NCBI GenBank assembly: GCA_964593585.1
Contig: CAZQIZ010000006.1
Coordinates: 1-64,000, forward strand
Length of the DNA: 64,000 bases
Origin: JACQFV01 sp964593585
GTDB taxonomy: Bacteria; Zixibacteria; MSB-5A5; WJJR01
Direction: 5' to 3'
In this document: one piece after another, positions 18,358 through 25,896 of the stretch
Position numbering within the stretch: the first letter of the stretch is position 1
How the letters are laid out: every line of letters begins with the position of its first letter
Made by a program: the position numbers and the translations under genes
Notes under the pieces: generated by a model
Told to the model about the DNA's origin: nothing
Seen by the model: the letters and a program-made list of their open reading frames with translations, nothing else
Database searches by the model: none

Positions 18358-19758
18358 ATGCGCAAGCCGATCCTTCTTGGATGCCTGATGGTCTGGGGAG
18401 TTCTCCTGGCCGCCGTCCCCGCGGCCGTTGCGCATGACGCAACCGGCGATCTGCGCATGTGGTCCGATTGCGCGGTTTTCCGGATGAACCCGGGCCTGCC
18501 CAATGGCTATGTGGAGTTCTACTTCGAGTTGCGCCGTGCCGACCTCGAGTTCCGCCGGCTGGATGATGCGATCCGTGCCGATGTCTTCACCTGGGTGCAT
18601 GTCTCCGACTCCACCGGACAACCCGTCGACTCGGTCGGCAGCGGTTTTGTTTCGGTCGTGTCCGACTCCAGCGAATTGACCGACTCCAACTTCACCCACT
18701 TCTTTGCCTGCTGGCTGGAAGTTCCACCGGGGCTCTACACCGCCCGCGTGGTTGTCATCGACCTGACCGACAAATCGTCGGCGGAAGCGGCATATCCTTT
18801 CCGCGTCGATGATCACTCCAGCGATGCGCTCATGCTCTCGGACGTGGAGTTCGGCTACGACATCGTGCGGATGCCGCCCGATACCGTCGAACGGCCGCTG
18901 GATGTGCTGGTCAAAAACCAATACAAAGTCTACCCCGACTGCCGCGGTTTAGTGGGACCATCGCGTCCGCGGCTGAACTTCTATCTGGAGGCCTACAATC
19001 TCGCGGTCGACGGCCAGGCCAATCCGAACTATGCCGTGGAATTCGCCATCGTGCCCACCGACGGGTCGCCAGCGCGGTCGCTGCCGCCGCAGACCCTGAC
19101 CAAGCCCGGTTCCTCGGCGGTGCTGGCCAGTTCGATCAGCGTGCGCGACCTGGCGGCGGGCGTGTATCGTTTCCGCGCCAGCGTCACCGACCCCGCGACC
19201 GCGCGTACCGCCACGGTCGAGAAGCCGTTCCAGGTGGTGGCTGCGGTCGGCGATACTCTCACCGACGAGGAGATCGAGCAACTGCGCACGATCATGGCCT
19301 ACATCGCCCGCGCCGGCGAGATGGAGACCTTCGAGTCGCTCAGCCCCTTGGGCAAACGGAACTTCATGGCGCAGTTCTGGAAGGACCGCGACCCGACGCC
19401 CGAGACGCCGATCAACGAATTCCGCGACGAGCACCTCCGGCGTCTCAACTTCGCCAACGAGCGCTTTTCGGTCGGTTTCCGCAACCGCACCGACGGTTGG
19501 CGCACCGATCAGGGACGGGTCTACATTGTCTATGGCCCGCCCGACCAGATCGACCGCTTCCCCTTTGCCTCCGGGCGCGAGGCGGCCGAGAAGTGGAATT
19601 ACGAGAGCCTGCCGGGGCAGGGCTCGGCCTACTTTCTGTTTGTCGACGAGAACGGATATGGCGACTATCAACTGGTGACCTCGTCGGCCCGCGGCGAGAA
19701 GCGCGATCCGGTCTGGGAACGGCGCGTCCAATCGGGCGAATTCGAACGGGGCCGTTGA
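18358..19758 (+). CDS. GWxTD-domain secreted protein 2
   Basis: 466 aa from the ATG at 18358 (GGGAG upstream). A signal peptide ends near AAVAH. It has a beta-rich N-terminal region and a C-terminal GWxTD region with FWKDRDPTPETP and GWRTDQGRVYIVYGPPDQID (about 380-405). It is a diverged paralogue of the previous gene, 19 bases downstream of it. The pair lies between two exporter sets, so they may be cell-envelope partners of either; that is inference from position. Confidence 0.8.
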   Translation: MRKPILLGCLMVWGVLLAAVPAAVAHDATGDLRMWSDCAVFRMNPGLPNGYVEFYFELRRADLEFRRLDDAIRADVFTWVHVSDSTGQPVDSVGSGFVSVVSDSSELTDSNFTHFFACWLEVPPGLYTARVVVIDLTDKSSAEAAYPFRVDDHSSDALMLSDVEFGYDIVRMPPDTVERPLDVLVKNQYKVYPDCRGLVGPSRPRLNFYLEAYNLAVDGQANPNYAVEFAIVPTDGSPARSLPPQTLTKPGSSAVLASSISVRDLAAGVYRFRASVTDPATARTATVEKPFQVVAAVGDTLTDEEIEQLRTIMAYIARAGEMETFESLSPLGKRNFMAQFWKDRDPTPETPINEFRDEHLRRLNFANERFSVGFRNRTDGWRTDQGRVYIVYGPPDQIDRFPFASGREAAEKWNYESLPGQGSAYFLFVDENGYGDYQLVTSSARGEKRDPVWERRVQSGEFERGR

Positions 19759-19791
19759 CCCCCACAGGGGAGGCCGCGATCCGCACCGCGC

Positions 19792-20532
19792 ATGATCACC
19801 GTTGAGCGCCTCAGCAAGTCCTTCCACGACAAAAAGCGCGGACCCGTCCGCGCCGTGGATGACGTCTCCTTTCAGGTCCGCCAGGGGGAGATCTACGGTC
19901 TCCTCGGACTCAACGGAGCCGGCAAGACCACGACACTGCGCCTGCTGGCCACTATGCTCCGCCCGGACGCCGGGACCATCACGATCAACGGCCATGACGC
20001 GGTGGCGGCGCCGGCGGCGGTGCGCGCGCAGATCGGATTCCTCACCGGATCGACCGGGCTGTATTGGCGCCTCACGCCCCGCGAGATCATGACCTACTTC
20101 GGACGGCTCTCCGGCATGGACGACCCCCTGATCCGCGAGCGGAGCGCCGCGCTGATCGAACGGCTCGGACTCCATGAGTTCGTCGACCGGCGTGTCGACA
20201 AACTCTCCGCCGGGCAAAAGCAGCGCGCCTCGATCGCGCGCACGCTCATCCATGACCCGCCCGTGCTCATTCTCGACGAGCCGACCGTCGGGCTCGACGT
20301 GGTCACCTCGCGCGCGATTGTCGAATTCATCGGCGACGCCAAGACCCGCGGCAAGTCGGTCCTGCTCTCGACGCATGTCATGCACGAGGCGGCGCGTCTG
20401 TGTGACCGCATCGGCATCATTCATGCCGGGAGGATGCGCGTCGAAGGGACGCTCGAGGTGTTCCGCCGGCGCACCGGACGCAATGATCTGGATGACATCT
20501 TTGTGAGCTTCATCGATGGGGGCGCCGCATGA
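19792..20532 (+). CDS. NatA-like ABC transporter ATP-binding protein
   Basis: 246 aa. Walker A GLNGAGKTTTLR, signature LSAGQKQRASIARTL, Walker B LILDEPTVGLD and switch His in LLSTHVMHEA are present. The short C-terminus and GLNGAGKTT are typical of the CcmA/NatA (ABC-2) class. Its end overlaps the next gene by four bases (ATGA), so it is co-translated with the permease. Confidence 0.9.
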   Translation: MITVERLSKSFHDKKRGPVRAVDDVSFQVRQGEIYGLLGLNGAGKTTTLRLLATMLRPDAGTITINGHDAVAAPAAVRAQIGFLTGSTGLYWRLTPREIMTYFGRLSGMDDPLIRERSAALIERLGLHEFVDRRVDKLSAGQKQRASIARTLIHDPPVLILDEPTVGLDVVTSRAIVEFIGDAKTRGKSVLLSTHVMHEAARLCDRIGIIHAGRMRVEGTLEVFRRRTGRNDLDDIFVSFIDGGAA

Positions 20533-21842
20533 ACCGCCTGCGCGGCGCCCGGATCGTCTTTGCCAAGGAACTGGTCGATATCCTGCGCGACCGCCGCACC
20601 ATCATCTCGATGGTGCTGGTGCCGATTCTCATCTATCCGCTGATGGGAATGGGCTTGGGTTCGGTCATCTCGTCGCAGATTGAGAAGACCAAGGCGGCCG
20701 ATCATCTCATTCTGGCCCTGCCGCCGTCGGCCGGGGCGGCATCGCACGAGCTCTTTGCCGGGCTGCCGCAAGTGAAGTGGATTGCGCCCGACACCGTGCG
20801 CGCCTTACTGCTGGCAGACGCTCCCGATGACCGCGCGACGGTCGAGCAACTTCTGTCCGATGATCCAACCGTCGTTTCCGACTCGATCCGGGCGACGCTC
20901 TACTACCGCGCCATCGACGCCAAAATCGTGCGGGCGGTCATCGAACTGCCGACGGACTTAAACACGCGCCTGACGGCCGGCGATTCGGCCGTGGTCCGCA
21001 TCTTCTCCGATCAGGCCGACATCCGTTCCGACGCTGCCGGCGAACATATTGAGGATTGGCTTTTGCGCGTGCGCGACTCGCTGGTCGCCGCGCGTCTGGC
21101 CGGGGTGGGGATGGACCAGAGCGCCCTGCGGCCGATCGTCCCGGTCGCCATCGATGTCGCGCCTTTGGCCAAGCAGTCGGGGGTCTTCCTCGCCGCGCTC
21201 TTGCCCTACATGCTCATCGTGCTCACGCTGACCGGCGGGATGTACCCGGCGCTCGACATCACCGCCGGCGAGAAGGAACGCAACACGCTGGAGACGCTGC
21301 TTGTCGCGCCGGTCTCACGCTGGGATCTGGCGGCGGGGAAGTTTCTGGCCGTGTTCGCCGCCGGCATCATCACCATGTTGCTGTCGACCGCCTCGATGCT
21401 GGTGACCCCCAAGTTTGGGGCGGTGGGGTTCGGCTCCTCGGAGTCCGATCTCGAGATGGCCAAGGCGTTTTCGCTGTCCGGCGAGTCGCTGGCGTATATC
21501 ATCCTGCTGATGATTCCCACCGCCGTGCTGTTTTCCTCGCTTCTGATCGCGGTGTCGATCGCCGCGCGCAGTTTCAAGGAGGGACAGAGCTACACCACGC
21601 CGCTGCTGTTGGGCGCGATCTTCCCGGCGATGATCAGTCTGGTGCCCGGGATCGAGCTGAACATCGGGTTGGCGCTGGTGCCGGTGGTGAACATCTCGCT
21701 GGCGCTGCGCGACGTGATCCTCGGCACCCAGAATCCGCTCCTGCTGGGACTGGTGTTTCTCTCTACTGTTCTGTATGCCTTCTTCGCGCTGTTTGTCGCC
21801 ACGCGGCTGTTTGAGCGCGAGTCGATCCTTTTCCGCACCTGA
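20529..21842 (+). CDS. NatB-like ABC-2 permease
   Basis: 437 aa. An N-terminal helix (about 20-40), a long extracytoplasmic region (about 50-215) and a C-terminal block of five or six helices with the family stretch PALDITAGEKERNTLETLL are visible. This matches NatB/ABC-2 permeases, reported to export sodium in Bacillus, though related proteins export other substrates. Translation is coupled to the ATPase gene. A GC-rich hairpin follows the stop. Confidence 0.85.
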   Translation: MNRLRGARIVFAKELVDILRDRRTIISMVLVPILIYPLMGMGLGSVISSQIEKTKAADHLILALPPSAGAASHELFAGLPQVKWIAPDTVRALLLADAPDDRATVEQLLSDDPTVVSDSIRATLYYRAIDAKIVRAVIELPTDLNTRLTAGDSAVVRIFSDQADIRSDAAGEHIEDWLLRVRDSLVAARLAGVGMDQSALRPIVPVAIDVAPLAKQSGVFLAALLPYMLIVLTLTGGMYPALDITAGEKERNTLETLLVAPVSRWDLAAGKFLAVFAAGIITMLLSTASMLVTPKFGAVGFGSSESDLEMAKAFSLSGESLAYIILLMIPTAVLFSSLLIAVSIAARSFKEGQSYTTPLLLGAIFPAMISLVPGIELNIGLALVPVVNISLALRDVILGTQNPLLLGLVFLSTVLYAFFALFVATRLFERESILFRT

Positions 21843-21861
21843 CTAATGTCCGCAAACAGGA

Positions 21862-21886
21862 AGCCCCGCGCTGGATGCGCGGGGCT
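21862..21886. terminator. Hairpin between convergent genes
   Basis: AGCCCCGCGC and GCGCGGGGCT form a perfect 10-bp stem with a 5-base loop, 20 bases after the NatB-like stop and 22 bases after the stop of the DUF1573 gene on the other strand. There is no U-tract on the plus strand; a short T-rich run (TTCCTGTTTG) follows on the minus strand. Confidence 0.6.
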
Positions 21887-21908
21887 GCGACGTCTGACCT
21901 GCCGTGGG

Positions 21909-22727
21909 CTAATTCGCCGATGAGGTCGGCGTCGGGCCCCAGCGTTTCTGCTTTTGGATGGGGACCGTGAACCGTGTTGACGCCGTGTCGGAGACTTGCA
22001 CGGTGAACGACTTGCTCAAGATCTCGCCGGCGATCGCACCGGTATACTCCACCTGGATTGTCTCCTCGCCGCCGGGGGCGATCGGCCCGCCGGGCAGTTG
22101 GATGGTGAACCACTCATGCGGCGCCGAGACCAGCGCCAGCGAGACCGGCTCGGCGGAGGTGTTGCGCACCTTGACGTCGATCCGGCCGCCGCCGGTCTGC
22201 GTGACCGAATCGAGATCGACCAGCGACGGAATGAAGGTGACCGGCGCAAGCGAATCGATCCGTGGCGTCGGGTAGGCGTTGAAGGAGATCGCGGGCACAT
22301 TCCCGGCCACATCGGAGACGATGGTCGCGCTCTTGCGGGTCTGGCTGCTGTACATGCCGGTGGAGAAGATCACTTCCACGTCCGTCGAATCCCCCGGCGC
22401 CAGCACCTTCTTTTTCAGCGGCGCCTTGGTGCAGCCGCAACCCGGACGGACATCGCTGATGTGCGCGGTGTCGGGCCCGGCGTTGCGGATCCAGTAGACA
22501 TGGCTGATTTTCGTCTTCTGGGGGGCGTAGCCGAAATTGAACTCGCTGTCGGACAACTCCAGCCGCGCGTTGCTGGTCTTGCGATCGGCCGGAGGCTGCA
22601 CGCCTTCCTTGCGTTTCACAATCGACGGAAGCGAGTCGGCGGCATGCGGCGGCGTCTTGACCTCCTGGGCGGCGACGGTCCCCGCCGCCAGAAGCACGGC
22701 CGCCAGAACAGTGAACGAACGGCGCAT
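21909..22727 (-). CDS. DUF1573-domain exported protein 1
   Basis: 272 aa. A signal peptide ends near TVAAQ, with an AAAGGA site upstream of the ATG. The DUF1573 core is visible: NFGYAPQ, HVYWIRNAG, then SDVRPGCGCTKAPLKKK with Cys97 and Cys99. A second immunoglobulin-like half follows (about 150-265). Ig-like folds of this kind are found in periplasmic and surface proteins, and the GCGCT motif is the most conserved part of the family. Its function is unknown. It is the last of three tandem paralogues and still has both cysteines. Confidence 0.85.
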   Translation of the reverse strand: MRRSFTVLAAVLLAAGTVAAQEVKTPPHAADSLPSIVKRKEGVQPPADRKTSNARLELSDSEFNFGYAPQKTKISHVYWIRNAGPDTAHISDVRPGCGCTKAPLKKKVLAPGDSTDVEVIFSTGMYSSQTRKSATIVSDVAGNVPAISFNAYPTPRIDSLAPVTFIPSLVDLDSVTQTGGGRIDVKVRNTSAEPVSLALVSAPHEWFTIQLPGGPIAPGGEETIQVEYTGAIAGEILSKSFTVQVSDTASTRFTVPIQKQKRWGPTPTSSAN

Positions 22728-22777
22728 TACGAAGTCCTTTCTCCATGAGAGCGCAGTCGGGCTCTCGGACGGTCAAC

Positions 22778-22811
22778 AAAAGCCCCGATGCCGTCTGGGC
22801 CGGCACCGGGG
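22778..22811 (-). terminator. Intrinsic terminator after DUF1573 gene 2
   Basis: On the minus strand CCCCGGTGCCG pairs with CGGCATCGGGG (11 bp, one G-U) around a 7-base loop, and CTTTTGTT follows. It lies between the stop of gene 2 and the start of gene 1, so the paralogues are at least partly separate transcripts. Confidence 0.75.
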
Positions 22812-22838
22812 CGGGTCGATCCAATCGGGCAGAACGAG

Positions 22839-23606
22839 TTACGGCGATGTGGGAGCCGGACCCCAGCGCATCGCCTTGGAGATCGGCACGGTGACGCGGG
22901 TACGGGCCGAGTCGGACGCTTCCAGAGTGAACGACTTGTTGAAGAGTTCGTCGGCAATGTCCCGATCCACCTTGACCTTGATGGTCTTTTCGTCGCCGGG
23001 CTTGATGAAGCCACCCGGCAGGTCGACATGCACATACTGGCTCGGCAGGGACACCAGCGACAGTTGCAGCTCTTCGCTGGAGGCGTTCTTGACGGCCAGT
23101 TCATACTCCCACGGGTTCTCCTGCTCCTCCGGCCGCAGGGAATCGAGCTTGATCTGCGGCGGGTTGACGTAGAAAACCGTCAGCGAATCCGTGAACTTCA
23201 CCGGGTGGGCCGTAATCGACAGGGCCGGCGCCATGCCCGGCGCGTTGCAGATGATGCTCGCGCTTTTGCTGGTGCGCGAACTGTAATGCCCGGTATTGAA
23301 GATGATCTCGACGTCTGTGCTGTCACCGACAGCAAGCACCTTCTTTTTCAAAGGCGCCTTTGTGCATCCTCACCCAGGGCGAACGTCGGTGATACGCAAC
23401 GTATCGGCGCCGACGCTTTTCAGCCAGAAGACGTGCGAGATGCTCGCCCCCTGCGGGACGTACCCGAAATTGAAGGCAACCTCGGGCACTTCCAGACGTG
23501 GCTGATTCGGTTGAGCCGGGGTGGCGGGCGCCGGCTGCTGGGCACGTGCCGCCAGGGCCGCCAGCAACACCATCGCCGCTACTCCGGTAATTCGTTTTCT
23601 CATCAT
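22839..23606 (-). CDS. DUF1573-domain protein 2 with in-frame UGA (candidate selenoprotein)
   Basis: 255 residues if the TGA at 23372-23370 is read through. The reading frame is otherwise intact: 78 codons, TGA, then 176 codons to a TAA at 22841. Around it the protein reads ITDVRPG-UGA-GCTKAPLKKK, against VRPGCGCTKAPLKKK in paralogue 1 and LQPNCGCTTAPL in paralogue 3, so UGA sits exactly at the first Cys of the conserved GCGCT motif (residue 79). It has a signal peptide (ends near ARAQ), GAGGA ribosome site, its own promoter and its own terminator. A perfect 7-bp hairpin with GGU loop lies 36-52 bases after the UGA. Two readings are possible: selenocysteine insertion or a nonsense mutation/sequencing error. 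The intact downstream frame favours the first, but no sel genes are in the window. Confidence 0.6.
23318..23334 (-). promoter_or_regulatory. Hairpin downstream of the in-frame UGA (SECIS-like candidate)
   Basis: On the transcript UGCUGUC-GGU-GACAGCA forms a perfect 7-bp stem with a 3-base loop beginning GG. Bacterial SECIS elements have a small apical loop with an early G, but usually lie closer to the UGA (loop about 16-37 bases downstream; here about 43). The equivalent position in the two paralogues does not form this hairpin. A second weak hairpin (CAAAG-GCGC-CUUUG) lies 8-21 bases after the UGA. Confidence 0.35.
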
Positions 23607-23642
23607 CGGTTGTCCTCACTGGCCTGCGGCCAAAGTCGGGAT

Positions 23643-23671
23643 ATTATACACATCGGGTCCGGCTATCGCAA
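23643..23671 (-). promoter_or_regulatory. Sigma-70 promoter for DUF1573 gene 2
   Basis: On the minus strand TTGCGA (23671-23666) and a perfect TATAAT (23648-23643) are separated by 17 bp. Expected start is about 23636, some 30 bases before the ATG at 23606. This shows that the UGA-containing gene has its own promoter. Confidence 0.65.
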
Positions 23672-23722
23672 ACCGGAACGCTCCCAAGACGGCCCCTTGT
23701 TGTCAGGTGTTAACGGCCGATT

Positions 23723-24442
23723 TCATTCCCGCTTGACGCGGGTGATCGGGACGGTAATACGGGTTTTGGCGGGATCGCTGGCTTCGAGCGTGATCGATTG
23801 CGAAAGCGAGTCCGGTGCGGAAGCGCTCAAAGTGAGGCCGATTTCCTTGCTCTCCTCGGGCTGCAATGATATCTCTTTGACATCCAATCGGATATGCGGG
23901 CCGGGCGCATTGACGACCCGCAGCGACACCGGCTCGTTTGAGACATTCTTTGCGGCCACACGGGCCTCGGTCTTGACGGCCAGATCGACAATCGCCGGAC
24001 TCACCGAAAAGACCGGCGTAGGCTCGTCGGGCTTGAGCACATGCGACTTGAAGGTCAGCGCCGGCACCCGGCCGGTGGCGTTCGAGATGATTCGGGTGAA
24101 CTTCTCGACTTTGCCGGTCATATTGCGCGATCCGAAGAGGATCTCGACTGGCACCGAGTCGCCCACCTCGACCAGCGAATCGGTCAGTGGGGCGGTGGTG
24201 CAGCCGCAATTGGGCTGCAGCTTGGTGATCTCAACCCGATCCGTCCCGGTATTGCGCAGCCAGTAGGTGTGAGCCACAATCGCGTTTTGCGGGACATAGC
24301 CAAAATCGAAAACCTCGGCATCGGCCTTCAGCCGCGGGCCGCCGGAACTAGGCGTCTGTGAACAGGCCGGCGCCGCCGCCAACAGGGCCGCCATGCCGAA
24401 GAACATGGCGATATGGGTGGTCCAAGTCCGTTTCGACGTCAT
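23723..24442 (-). CDS. DUF1573-domain protein 3, probable lipoprotein
   Basis: 239 aa from the ATG at 24442; an in-frame GTG at 24475 would add 11 residues. A hydrophobic N-terminus ends in APAC, an acceptable though not ideal lipobox. The DUF1573 core reads VFDFGYVPQ, HTYWLRNTG and LQPNCGCTTAPL with Cys79 and Cys81. It shares only the core with the two downstream paralogues; the charged TDSLVEVGD replaces KKKVLAPGD. First of the three tandem genes and divergent from lexA. Function unknown. Confidence 0.82.
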   Translation of the reverse strand: MTSKRTWTTHIAMFFGMAALLAAAPACSQTPSSGGPRLKADAEVFDFGYVPQNAIVAHTYWLRNTGTDRVEITKLQPNCGCTTAPLTDSLVEVGDSVPVEILFGSRNMTGKVEKFTRIISNATGRVPALTFKSHVLKPDEPTPVFSVSPAIVDLAVKTEARVAAKNVSNEPVSLRVVNAPGPHIRLDVKEISLQPEESKEIGLTLSASAPDSLSQSITLEASDPAKTRITVPITRVKRE

Positions 24443-24494
24443 AAGCTGTTTTGTCACAAATGGTTGTCTGCGCACGCGCCGTCAAGCCGCTGGT

Positions 24495-24500
24495 ATTATA
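24495..24500 (-). promoter_or_regulatory. -10 box for DUF1573 gene 3
   Basis: A perfect TATAAT on the minus strand, 53 bases before the ATG. I see no good -35 hexamer at 16-18 bp, so this is a partial promoter call. Confidence 0.4.
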
Positions 24501-24565
24501 CGCACTAATACAGACGAAATCGCGCCAAGAAATGATATCGACCAGCGAATTTGTGGTTGGCGAAT

Positions 24566-24577
24566 AAACAAATGTTC
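24566..24577 (+). promoter_or_regulatory. Candidate LexA operator
   Basis: AAACAAATGTTC fits GAAC-N4-GTTC, the Bacillus-type LexA box, with one mismatch in eight fixed positions. It lies 43 bases upstream of the lexA start, where autoregulation would be expected. The true LexA motif of this lineage is not known to me. Confidence 0.4.
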
Positions 24578-24619
24578 AGTATCACATGGCAGACCCGAAA
24601 AGGTCTTATGGAGGTCGCC

Positions 24620-25246
24620 ATGAATCGGCTCAAGGAACCCCTGACGGAAAGCCAGCTGCGTGTCTACGAATTCATCCGCGATCACATCCAGTCGGAGGGA
24701 CGTCCGCCGACGGTGCGCGAGATCGGCGAGGCGCTGGGGATCAGTTCGACCAACGGGGTCCGTGACGCGCTTTTGATCCTGGAGCGCAAAGGATACATCC
24801 GCCGCGAGAAGAACCTGTCGCGCGCCATCGAGCTGACCGAAACGCCGGTGGCGGCCAACATCGAGTCGATTCCGATTGTCGGACGGGTCGCCGCCGGTCT
24901 GCCGCTTCTGGCGGTCGAGAATGTCGACGGCCATGTGGCGATCGACCGGTCGTTTCTGCCGCGCGGCGAAGTCTTCTCGTTGCGCGTGACCGGCGACAGC
25001 ATGAAGGATGAAGGCATCCGCGACGGCGATCTCGTGTTGGTCAAGCGGCAGGATGTCGCCAACCGCGGCGATATCGTCGTGGCGGTGATTGGCGAAGAGG
25101 CGACGGTGAAGAAGTTCTATCCCGAACGCCACCGGGTTCGTCTCGAGCCGGCCAACGACGCTTTCCAGACGATCGTCGTCGACAAAAACGCCCCCGGCTT
25201 TTTCATCGCCGGCGTGGTGGTGGGGTTGTTGCGGCGGATTGCATAA
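24620..25246 (+). CDS. lexA: LexA repressor
   Basis: 208 aa from the ATG at 24620, which has GGAGG five bases upstream. The N-terminal winged helix (about 8-65, with PTVREIGEALGIS as recognition region) binds SOS operators. The C-terminal S24 domain holds the self-cleavage site Ala92-Gly93 (GRVAAGLPLL), the nucleophile Ser127 (VTGDSMKDEG) and Lys164 (EATVKKF). All catalytic residues are present, so RecA-stimulated cleavage is expected. It is divergent from the DUF1573 genes, and dinB, a usual SOS gene, lies 0.9 kb downstream. Confidence 0.95.
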   Translation: MNRLKEPLTESQLRVYEFIRDHIQSEGRPPTVREIGEALGISSTNGVRDALLILERKGYIRREKNLSRAIELTETPVAANIESIPIVGRVAAGLPLLAVENVDGHVAIDRSFLPRGEVFSLRVTGDSMKDEGIRDGDLVLVKRQDVANRGDIVVAVIGEEATVKKFYPERHRVRLEPANDAFQTIVVDKNAPGFFIAGVVVGLLRRIA

Positions 25247-25306
25247 CGGTTGCTGGATTGCAACATCTCGAAACTCTCATTCTTCGCGGTTGATCTGTTC
25301 TGTAGC

Positions 25307-25329
25307 GTGCGCTCTTTGCACGCACCGCT
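25307..25329 (+). repeat. Left 23-bp inverted repeat of the RAYT remnant
   Basis: Perfect reverse complement of 25540-25562. The repeat is itself partly palindromic (GTGCG near one end, CGCAC near the other), like REP sequences mobilised by RAYT transposases. A shorter match (GTAG) continues just outside both copies. Confidence 0.7.
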
Positions 25330-25340
25330 TTGAAAGCGTC

Positions 25341-25538
25341 ATGCCACATTACCGTCGGTTTTATATCCCGAACTCGTGGTATTACTTTTCGTATATTCAC
25401 CATAACCCCGTGAAGCACGGATTGGTAAAGGACTCCCGCGCGTGGCCATACTCCTCAATCCATCGCCCCGAATACACCGATTCGGGATCACGCGCCCCAG
25501 AAGTCCGAGGCCACGGGCGACACCTGGAGGGTGAGTAA
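25341..25538 (+). pseudogene. Internally deleted REP-associated tyrosine transposase (RAYT)
   Basis: An ATG at 25341 opens MPHYRRFYIPNSWYYF, which is the N-terminus of RAYT/TnpA-REP proteins. It is followed directly by YIHHNPVKHGLVKDSRAWPY, which is their C-terminal signature. The roughly 100 residues normally in between, with the HUH and catalytic Tyr regions, are missing while the frame is kept. The remnant cannot be an active transposase. It ends two bases before the right inverted repeat, so the whole unit (25307-25562) looks like a shrunken RAYT plus its flanking REPs. Confidence 0.75.
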
Positions 25539-25539
25539 T

Positions 25540-25562
25540 AGCGGTGCGTGCAAAGAGCGCAC
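25540..25562 (-). repeat. Right 23-bp inverted repeat of the RAYT remnant
   Basis: Perfect inverted copy of 25307-25329, placed just after the stop codon of the transposase remnant. Confidence 0.7.
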
Positions 25563-25642
25563 ACACCCTACGGACTCGATACGTTTATTCTTCGCGATTA
25601 GACTTCAATAGCCACGACAGCGGGGAGAAGGGGTGAGGTTGG

Positions 25643-25891
25643 TTGTACCACGACCTCGATGAGCCGGTCGATGTGATCGCAATCTTTGAGAAGGGCCAGC
25701 TCCGGCCGATCCGGTTTCGCTGGAAGGGGCAAACCTACAAAGTCGCGCGCGTCACCGGGCGCTGGAAAGCCCCGAAGGGCGAGGCCTGGGTGCGCCACTT
25801 CTCGGTGGTCGACACGCAGGACAATGTCTTCCAGTTGGTCTACGACGAACGCCGGACCGATTGGTCGATTTGCAAGGTGTGGGTGGAATGA
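25643..25891 (+). CDS. Small conserved-looking protein upstream of dinB (possibly DUF6504-like)
   Basis: 82 aa from a TTG start with GGTGAGG four bases upstream. It is rich in short beta strands with an RFRWKGQTYKVARVTGRW stretch and ends in ICKVWVE. This resembles the small DUF6504-type proteins often found beside Y-family polymerases; the match is by impression and not certain. It lies between lexA and dinB on the same strand, and a long perfect hairpin follows six bases after its stop. No catalytic motif or membrane segment is visible. Confidence 0.55.
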   Translation: MYHDLDEPVDVIAIFEKGQLRPIRFRWKGQTYKVARVTGRWKAPKGEAWVRHFSVVDTQDNVFQLVYDERRTDWSICKVWVE

Positions 25892-25896
25892 CAAAG

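Noticed and set aside
22839..23351. Treating the 3' part of the UGA-interrupted DUF1573 gene as a separate short gene
   Set aside because: The downstream frame starts in the middle of the conserved core, has no ribosome site and no signal peptide; it is the continuation of the upstream frame.
22839..23606. Global UGA reassignment as explanation for the in-frame TGA
   Set aside because: Many other genes here end in TGA with tight overlaps to the next start (for example at 14373, 42889 and 57617), so UGA is a stop in general.
25239..25340. Upstream extension of the RAYT frame back to 25239
   Set aside because: The extra residues show no similarity to RAYT proteins and would run through the left inverted repeat; the ATG at 25341 fits the family start.
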